DNA of 14,712 bases from Cylindrotheca closterium (taxonomy: Eukaryota; Bacillariophyta; Bacillariophyceae; Bacillariales; Bacillariaceae): NCBI GenBank assembly GCA_933822405.4, contig CAKOGP040001889.1:1-14712 (forward strand), written 5' to 3'. The notes under the pieces were generated by a model. The model searched no databases, had not been told where the DNA came from, and worked only from the letters and a program-made list of their open reading frames with translations. The translations under genes and the position numbers were made by a program. How positions within the stretch are numbered: the first letter of the stretch is position 1; each line of letters begins with the position of its first letter. Below, piece by piece: positions 9,194-14,712 of the stretch.

Positions 9194-10240
9194 TCAAATA
9201 CTTTCCCTTGTCACAACACTTGCATAGGTGACAGACATTGGAGGGTCAGTCTGGTCCCCTCTAGCACATATGCGTGCCTTCCGTGTGAGATCCATCTTGA
9301 CATCAAAGACAGTCATAAGCTCAATGAGCTGATATCCAACAGGAACATCTTCATCTTCTTCCAGAATCTTCAAAGCTGGCAGAATTGTCTTGACCTCTTT
9401 GATCAAAGCATCATTCCAATGCAAGGTACCATTCTCAGCATCAAGTTCATACGCACGTGCGACACCTTTCGGCCCAGGACCAGGCACTTCAATACCAAAC
9501 TTTTCTGGTTTCTGCCTTTTCACAGCACGGCGCTTAACAGCTTTTAAAACTCGATCACGCTTTCTCAAAGTGTAGGGAACCCACCACACAAAGGCAGGCT
9601 CTGACACAAGCTTGTTTGCAACAGCATATTCAGCGACCTCAATAGGAAATGCTTCTTTTGCTACTGATAGATCAAGCCATTCGGTTTCTCCACCTTTCAT
9701 TTCAGCTAACAATTTCCATCCTTTAGTTGTCTTTCGTGGACGCTTGAGACCATTGGAGGTAGTATTCCACCCGTCGTCCCCTTTAACTGCTCGTCCATCA
9801 CGTTGATGATCAATAAATTCGTGAATCCGGTACATTGTGTTACCTTCATCATCAACATTCATCATTATCCCTTCAATAATCTGATTTGCATAGAAGCTTT
9901 CCACTTTTCCATCCTCAAACTCCACTTGATAGATAGATGTGTCAAGGTGTGGATTCTCGTGGTAATGACCAATCAATTTTCCAGATGAGTCACGCTTCCG
10001 ACCTTGAACGACTCCAAAAGTTTCAACTCCATCTGCATTAAAAGAAACCTTTGCAGAGACATATTTATCGAACTCAACAGGGTCCGCTTCTTGATCCGGC
10101 GGCTCTTTGAAATCATCTTCAATCTTGTGACGAGGATCTTCTTGTGGGTGATCTTCATACTGATCATACTGTGGATAACTACCATCCTCGATTGCAGAGA
10201 TCGGCATGTTGTATTTATGCCAAATGCGGTCAAGTTCTTC
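9194..10240 (-). pseudogene. E2 pol linker with chromodomain-like module and RT N-terminus
   Basis: Continues the integrase frame after the TAA at 10241-10243 (EELDRIWHKYN, then MPISAIEDGSY). It holds a beta-rich segment (FGVVQGRKRDSSG, YQVEFEDGKVESFYANQI). Next comes a segment with the pattern KGWKLLAEMKGGETEWLDL...AFPIEVAEYAVAN. Its spacing of aromatic residues followed by a Pro-containing helix resembles chromodomains; this is inference from pattern alone. A basic stretch (LKAVKRRAVKRQK) follows, then the start of RT (RKARICARGDQTD, VTYASVVTRESI), ending at TGA 9194-9196. A chromodomain would be expected to steer integration toward marked chromatin. Confidence 0.75.
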
Positions 10241-11956
10241 TTAAGAGATAGAAACTCCATCAGACTTCTTCTTCAGATTCTTCTTTAGGCCTTCCATAAA
10301 CTCTTTCTTTTTCTCTTCCATAGGTTCACTGTTTCGTTCTTCAGCTGATAGTGGAATCACTGACGATCGTTGTAGTACTTGTCCATTGGCAATAGCAACA
10401 GCAAAACAAAGAGCTGCTCCAATAGTAAAACTTGGACCAAGCCAACGGCATAGTTGTTTCCCATCCTTGGATGAGCGATTAGGCGAAAGGCACCAACACC
10501 AATCCCAAATAGCAAAATCAACCAGGTGAGAGATATCTTTAGTGTTGCCAGAAACAATTGTGGCTCCACATTCTCCTTCTTGTATCGCAAGTCCCAATGC
10601 CATGTGACTGCAAATCTCAAAAGCATACATAAAAACTCGATCCCAGAACGCAATAGGGATATTCCTTGCATGCATGAATCGACGGTAAAGTCGACTTCCT
10701 TCCCGAATTGTGTCCTCTGTAAGTGCTTGATTAGGATGATGAGGCTCAATAGGATGAATCGGCACTTGTCCTTTGTTAGCAACTTCTCGGAATTTCCCTT
10801 GAGTGAGAGACTTGGCATCATCAGGTATGAGACATTGGGGAAAACCGAACTGACGAAATAGTTGTGTGAGGCTTGTGTGAACATCTGATTCTTTGTTCAA
10901 CGGATAAGCACGAGCCCACTGTACTGGTGTAGCGTAGACCGCGATGCAAGTGTTTCCTTCAGCTGACTTGCAGGGTCCAAACTTAACATCAACATAAACA
11001 TTTGTTTTCAATCTCGGATACTCCAACTGATATTGTACAGGGCGAAAACGGCGAGACCCCTGAACGACCGACCAATCACGAACGGCACGTTGAGTTGTCT
11101 TCTCCAGGGTGCGACGAGCACATTCAATACTGGTTCTCCATCGACGAGCAAGTTGATCCGGCTTGATGAGGTAGGATTTTCCGGAAGTTTTCATCGATCG
11201 AATTGTCAAACTGTGTACGCCACATACGACATTGTTGCTGTCCCCTAAAACTTGCGGTAAACGATCAAGGCAAGCAGCAGTTGGGAGCGTTGAATCAAGT
11301 CGAGTGAAAGATGCGAGTTGGTGATACGGTGCTTGATAATCAGCATCAATCTGTTGTCGCAGAGCTTCTTCTTGGCGCCTGGAATCAGGATCATAAGGCT
11401 GCCAAGGAATGTCTGCAGTCATCCAAACAGGCTGAAACTCCATTATATCGCTGACCTCTGCATCGGTAGGTTGGCGACATGTAAAATAGGAAATTGGCTT
11501 GTCAAATAGGAGCGGGATCCGTATATTCGATGTCAAAATAGCATGAGCTTCTCTGTTTCCTTGTTCAGGCCGTAATCGGATTAATGGCATGTCATTTACC
11601 ACCACGCTGTTGGCACGCAGTTGATTGACACAGAGTAGATGCGATCCTAGGCCAGGGATCAAAAGCACTTCACAGAAATGCAGACAGTAGGTTTGATGGT
11701 CAAAGGGACAGTCATAGGCAAGGCAGACATTTCCAATTCGAACATCGTTTATTTTCAAGCCATTGTGGAAACCGGTGACATTTATTGACTTAGAGGACGT
11801 TGAAAGGACGCAACATCCAGCAGGGTCAAAAGCACATGTATCTGCGTGCGAGTCCAGTTCACATTGGTTGGTAAGGGTGTTTGTGGATGATAGCACTGAT
11901 ACCATACGAGAGTTTGGGCGAGTGCTCGTGAGGGATCTAACAGATGAGGTTCCTAG
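10241..11956 (-). pseudogene. E2 protease and integrase
   Basis: The frame is open from the TGA at 11957-11959 to the TAA at 10241-10243. Numbering residues from the codon at 11903-11905, the aspartic protease active site is D18-S-H-A-D-T. The integrase core is at about residues 300-430: Asp 306 (YVDVKFG), Asp 362 (IPDDAK) and Glu 397 (NQALTED). That is 34 residues between the last two, as in the DD-E fold. In place of a classic HHCC finger there is a helix-like basic segment (LARRWRTSIECARRTL). The region after the core (RNIPIAFWDRVFMYA, DISHLVDFAIWDWCW) is characteristic of this lineage. The protease would cut gag-pol and the integrase would insert the cDNA. The stop at 10241 is a single codon change. 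Confidence 0.87.
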
Positions 11957-11959
11957 TCA
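11954..11959 (-). promoter_or_regulatory. UGA-CUA-(G) stop context at gag/protease boundary
   Basis: The gag frame ends GMSRRRR-stop with TGA immediately followed by CTAG on the minus strand. The same frame continues into protease. UGA followed by CUA(G) is an established leaky stop context supporting readthrough in several eukaryotic and viral genes. Whether it is functional here or just a decayed CGA arginine codon cannot be told from one copy. Confidence 0.45.
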
Positions 11960-12404
11960 ACGACGGCGACGACTCATTCCTGCACCTGCCCCACGTCCAT
12001 CATTGTTACTTTCATTGTTACTTTCTTCTTTTGTTTCTTCTTGATCAGCCCGTCCATCATGGACAGCGCTGATACCACAACCACAACCACCACGGCCTTC
12101 ACGGCCTCTTCCGCCATGACCACCACCATTGCAACGGTTGCGACGCATTTCTAAACAAATATTTCTTTCTTCTTGTGTAAACTCCTCTCTCCAGATTTGA
12201 TTTGAATAACCTCCATCATTTAGTAGTATCCCATTTCGGCTAAAGCGATCTGGTACATTCGATTGCAGACGGTTTGTGGCGCCATTTCCTTGGCCACGAC
12301 CTCCACTTCTACCATCACCACCGCGCCTGCCACCACCACAAGTAAAAGCGGCAAGTTGTCGATTGCGGCGCTGGGTGTTGTTGTTACCTGCAGCTACAGT
12401 CCAA
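11957..12404 (-). pseudogene. E2 gag C-terminal region (N-terminus missing or displaced)
   Basis: Gly/Arg-rich, RNA-binding-like sequence (RRGGDGRSGGRGQGNG and GGGHGGRGREGRGG) flanks a segment with IWREEFTQEERNICLEMRR. This arrangement is normal for the C-terminal half of gag in diatom copia elements. No CCHC knuckle is evident. The recognisable part begins near TVAAGNNNTQRRN (about 12400). The frame remains open up to about 12470, but those extra residues (TWPTSSTYSTSCF) do not look like gag. The rest of a gag is found on the same strand at 13752-14712. Confidence 0.7.
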
Positions 12405-12406
12405 AT

Positions 12407-12419
12407 CAAAATTCTGAAA
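12407..12419 (+). repeat. Left arm of 13-bp perfect inverted repeat
   Basis: CAAAATTCTGAAA, whose exact reverse complement is at 13755-13767. It lies just outside the recognisable gag C-terminal sequence. Confidence 0.8.
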
Positions 12420-13235
12420 CATGAAGTAGAATACGTAGAACTAGTAGGCCACGTCACACAGTCGGTCTAACAAAGTACTTTCGCATTTTTTCCACGCCTT
12501 CGTAGATTTTCGTTGCTATTGTACCAGATAATCAAAGCAACACATCGTCATTTTGATCACCAACCTTCGAACACCTTGTTGACATCAAGAAAACATCGAG
12601 CATCCCGCTTTTTTTGCAGAATACGCTTCTAAAGATATCAAAGAATCAAAATGTCAAATAAAAACTACATGCCCGATGGTTCTAAATAGTGAAAATCTAC
12701 CAAAAAAGCAGATGGATTTGATTTCACCATGGTGGTAAGTTTTGAGGCACCTGTATTCATCACCCACTACAACAAAGTCGATGCGTGGGTAACAGCACCT
12801 ATATATTGACATTAGCTACCCTGTTCCCGTGACGTGATTTGGTCTCATTTGTTTCTTTGGTCCCAAAAATGACCGCTGGCGCCTACCTTCAACGTCCAGA
12901 AAGAAGTTTTCGAAGGGTTTTGGGACACCACAGAGTCCCATGGCACAAAGAGCTTCATAATTTCGCTGAGGTTGCTTCTATTGTTATACTGAGGACCTTG
13001 GAATTGTGTGGTGTTCGATATCAGGGTGTCTTTGTGCAGTTTATCAACCAAGTCCATCATTTGGCAAAACTTGGCAAAATCAGATGAAGGTCCCTGTGGC
13101 CGCCATGGAGACAGCTATCCATTCAACAATACACCAGGACCTCACTTAGATACCTACAGTTGATAAATTTTGGGACCCATTCAAAGATTTGGTCTAGATC
13201 AAGCAGGCAGAGGCCAGAGTGGGGCCAGAAAAGAG

Positions 13236-13323
13236 GTACGTTTGTTGAGAATTCTGTAATTGTCGAATTGTTAGCCTGATTTCCTCAATCTTCTTTATTC
13301 TAACATGTATTTGTCGTCCATAG
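13236..13323 (+). other. Intron-like segment on plus strand
   Basis: GTACGT follows AAAAGAG, a CTAAC branch-like motif lies at 13300-13304, and TAG closes it 19 bases after that, followed by G. The length of 88 bp is ordinary for a diatom intron. Splicing would join the frame VGPEKR to YIKQGLAAWNG. The proposed exons contain further stops (for example TAG before IKQAEARVG), so at best this belongs to a dead gene. Confidence 0.35.
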
Positions 13324-13751
13324 GTATATCAAACAAGGTTTGGCGGCTTGGAATGGAATATTTCAAAGTCAAAGTGATTGAACTGCACTTCTGGTCAATT
13401 CGGCATGCAATCCAGAAGTGGCCAAGAATCTATCCCAGTCAATGTGTTGCTATCCAGACATGGTTGGATCCCGACAAAAGCTACCACCATACATACACGC
13501 ATCGACTTTGGGTGCTGTTTTGCAACGTCAAGGCAGAAATGAGATTCCCTTCTCTGATTTCCTGCTGCCCCCTTGCGAACATTTCAGGTGGCTCAAATGA
13601 ATGTTTCAAAATTCCATGTATTATAAGCCAAAATTTGCAATTGAAAGTGCGCACACCTCTAGACTATATATATTAAACAAATAGTAGATGTTCAAATACA
13701 ATATTTGTAATCAAAACAAGGTCTTATTGTACAAGAAGGTGCTATTGCCTC

Positions 13752-14712
13752 TTATTTCAGAATTTTGGTCATTTGACAGTTGAATCGCGAATAAATCAAA
13801 TTTACTTTCCGACTCAATCGAACGTCACGTTTTGTACCACGGCTACGGATTTTCCACGACATCCGGTCTGATTTTGATTGGGACTGTAAGACTTGTGTTG
13901 TTAAATAATCGATGGCACCTTGTGAATTGGATTGGAGAACAGCATCTCCTGTAATGTGTGATCTTCCATTAGAGAGTGAGGAATCTCCAACAGTTTTCTC
14001 GAGAAGTACCTCAACCTTATTTGCATTAGAGCGTGGATCACCTTTCAACTTGAGGTCGTTGAAGGCTCCAATAAGGCGACTGATAAAAGTATGCCATGTG
14101 AAGCCTCGAGCTTTACCGTTCCAGTGAAGTGTTGCAAGGACACGGACAGCAGCTTGGTGCTCATTTGTGAAATGTCCCCTTCCACGATATTGTGCAAACA
14201 GAGTGAAGTAAGCAGCGCGGCCATTCAAAGTTGGAGCAAATTCACCAACATGATTGTAGGCATCGGTTTCATGTGTGACTGCATGGAGCATAACCCAAAA
14301 TTTCTGGTTGTTGCGACGGAACACAGCACCAGTATGGGCAGCACGTCGGACAAGTTCTTCTTTGATGGAGCGAGAGCCGTCGTTGGCTTGGAGGAATCCA
14401 GGGTCACCAGCAACTGGAAGTTCAGAATTTTCACGGAGAATATAATCAAGGCAAATTCCATGATATCCGTAGGCGGTACGAGCCCAACTTTCAATGTTTG
14501 AATGAAGTTCAGACCTTCATCAGTATCAAACTTGGCCTTGATCTGCATCATGCAACGAGCGATCAGAATAGCGTCATGCTCTCCGTAATCAGCTTTCATC
14601 TCATTCCCAATCTGTTGGAAACATAGATTGTGCTTTGCTTCAAGGATAGCTTTACTGTCTTTAGTACTGCGACTTCCTTCTTTGGTACGAATACCAGATT
14701 TTAACTTGTTCT
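13752..14712 (-). pseudogene. gag-like ORF of a copia element, running off the right edge
   Basis: Two overlapping minus-strand frames join by restoring about one base near 14510-14513. The longer one (down to TAA at 13752) has the alpha-helical gag pattern: WARTAYGYHGICLDYILREN, LNGRAAYFTLFAQYRGRGHF, ARGFTWHTFISRL, VEVLLEKTVGDSSL and QGAIDYLTTQVLQSQSKSD. This fits the UBN2/copia-gag helical family by pattern. Gag forms the virus-like particle in which the element RNA is copied. The right-hand frame (SRSTKDSKAILEAKHNLCFQQIGN) runs off the window edge and resembles the E1 pol linker. It is probably the N-terminal half of E2 gag; the last 40 or so residues (RSRGTKRDVRLSRKVNL) are not typical gag. 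Confidence 0.6.
13755..13767 (-). repeat. Right arm of 13-bp perfect inverted repeat
   Basis: TTTCAGAATTTTG, exact reverse complement of 12407-12419. It overlaps the last codons of the gag-like frame. Confidence 0.8.

Larger units (their letters stand above)
7700..12404 (-). mobile_element. Ty1/copia retrotransposon E2 (second CoDi-like lineage), degenerate
   Basis: Minus strand, in order: Gly/Arg-rich gag C-terminus, protease (LDSHADTC), integrase, chromodomain-like linker, RT (YTDD) and RNase H. Integrase precedes RT, so it is copia type. Blocks such as RNIPIAFWDR, GECGATIVSGNT and IWDWCWCLSPNRSS set it well apart from E1 and match, from memory, another diatom copia lineage. From gag to the RT active site the parts share one reading frame, broken only by isolated stops (11957, 10241, 9194). 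Three single-base frameshifts follow (near 8854, 8793 and 8498). The number of lesions implies an inactive copy of moderate age. Confidence 0.85.
12405..13751. other. 1.35-kb segment separating two gag parts; no intact gene seen
   Basis: The sequence is AT-rich at both margins and holds only short, stop-broken frames on either strand. Features noticed: a short plus-strand frame opening with ATG at 12651 in an A-rich context, and an intron-like stretch at 13236-13323. It is bounded by a perfect 13-bp inverted repeat. It may be an insertion into gag, a decayed LTR plus flank, or a remnant of host sequence. Confidence 0.5.

Noticed and set aside
12839..13087. Opposing 82- and 71-residue frames in the gag-splitting segment
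   Set aside because: No family pattern on either strand, and both overlap the stop-broken frame linked to the intron-like signals.
12391..13890. A second inverted similarity (ACAGTCC.AATCAAAAT near 12396 versus near 13870)
   Set aside because: About 17 bp of AT-rich sequence with a mismatch, and the partner lies inside gag coding sequence; it may be chance, so it was not used to define an element.
1..14712. tRNA, rRNA or structured ncRNA genes
   Set aside because: No cloverleaf pattern with a TTCGA-type loop or rRNA-like sequence was seen by eye; a covariance-model scan would be needed to exclude them.

Overview
The window looks like transposon-rich nuclear DNA of a diatom or a close stramenopile relative. 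Two partial Ty1/copia retrotransposons carry integrase, reverse transcriptase and RNase H blocks that match, from memory, the diatom 'CoDi' type. One short segment has GT-AG intron signals, and nothing resembles bacterial operons. Species cannot be named from sequence alone.

Layout. (1) 1-4625, plus strand: the 3' part of copia element E1. Its integrase-to-linker frame is open from the left edge to 2634. A single-base frameshift follows, then a shuffled reverse transcriptase (nonsense codon, internal deletion, 44-bp tandem duplication) and an RNase H with nested duplicated modules. A candidate 3' LTR with a TATA box closes it. (2) 4626-4876: AT-rich spacer. (3) 4877-7590, minus strand: a long broken gene of unknown function. 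A 468-bp element with 27-bp terminal inverted repeats and a TA target duplication (5284-5755) interrupts it. The gene also has homopolymer slips, a 20-bp tandem duplication and nonsense codons. (4) about 7591-12404, minus strand: copia element E2, of a different lineage from E1. It runs from the gag C-terminus through protease, integrase, a chromodomain-like linker, RT and RNase H, and is one frame apart from point lesions. E1 and E2 therefore lie tail to tail with the unknown gene between them. (5) 12405-13751: 1.35 kb without a clear gene, holding a plus-strand intron-like segment and bounded by a perfect 13-bp inverted repeat. (6) 13752-14712, minus strand: a gag-like frame running off the right edge, possibly the N-terminal part of E2 gag split off by segment 5.

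Nothing here is clearly a working gene; the window reads as a graveyard of nested and decaying mobile DNA. The most interesting items are the TA-flanked inverted-repeat element inside the unknown gene, the UGA-CUA-G context exactly at the E2 gag/protease boundary, the patchwork RNase H of E1, and a block shared between the E1 pol linker and the right-edge gag-like ORF. Many lesions are single-base indels in homopolymers, so assembly error must be excluded before calling each one real.
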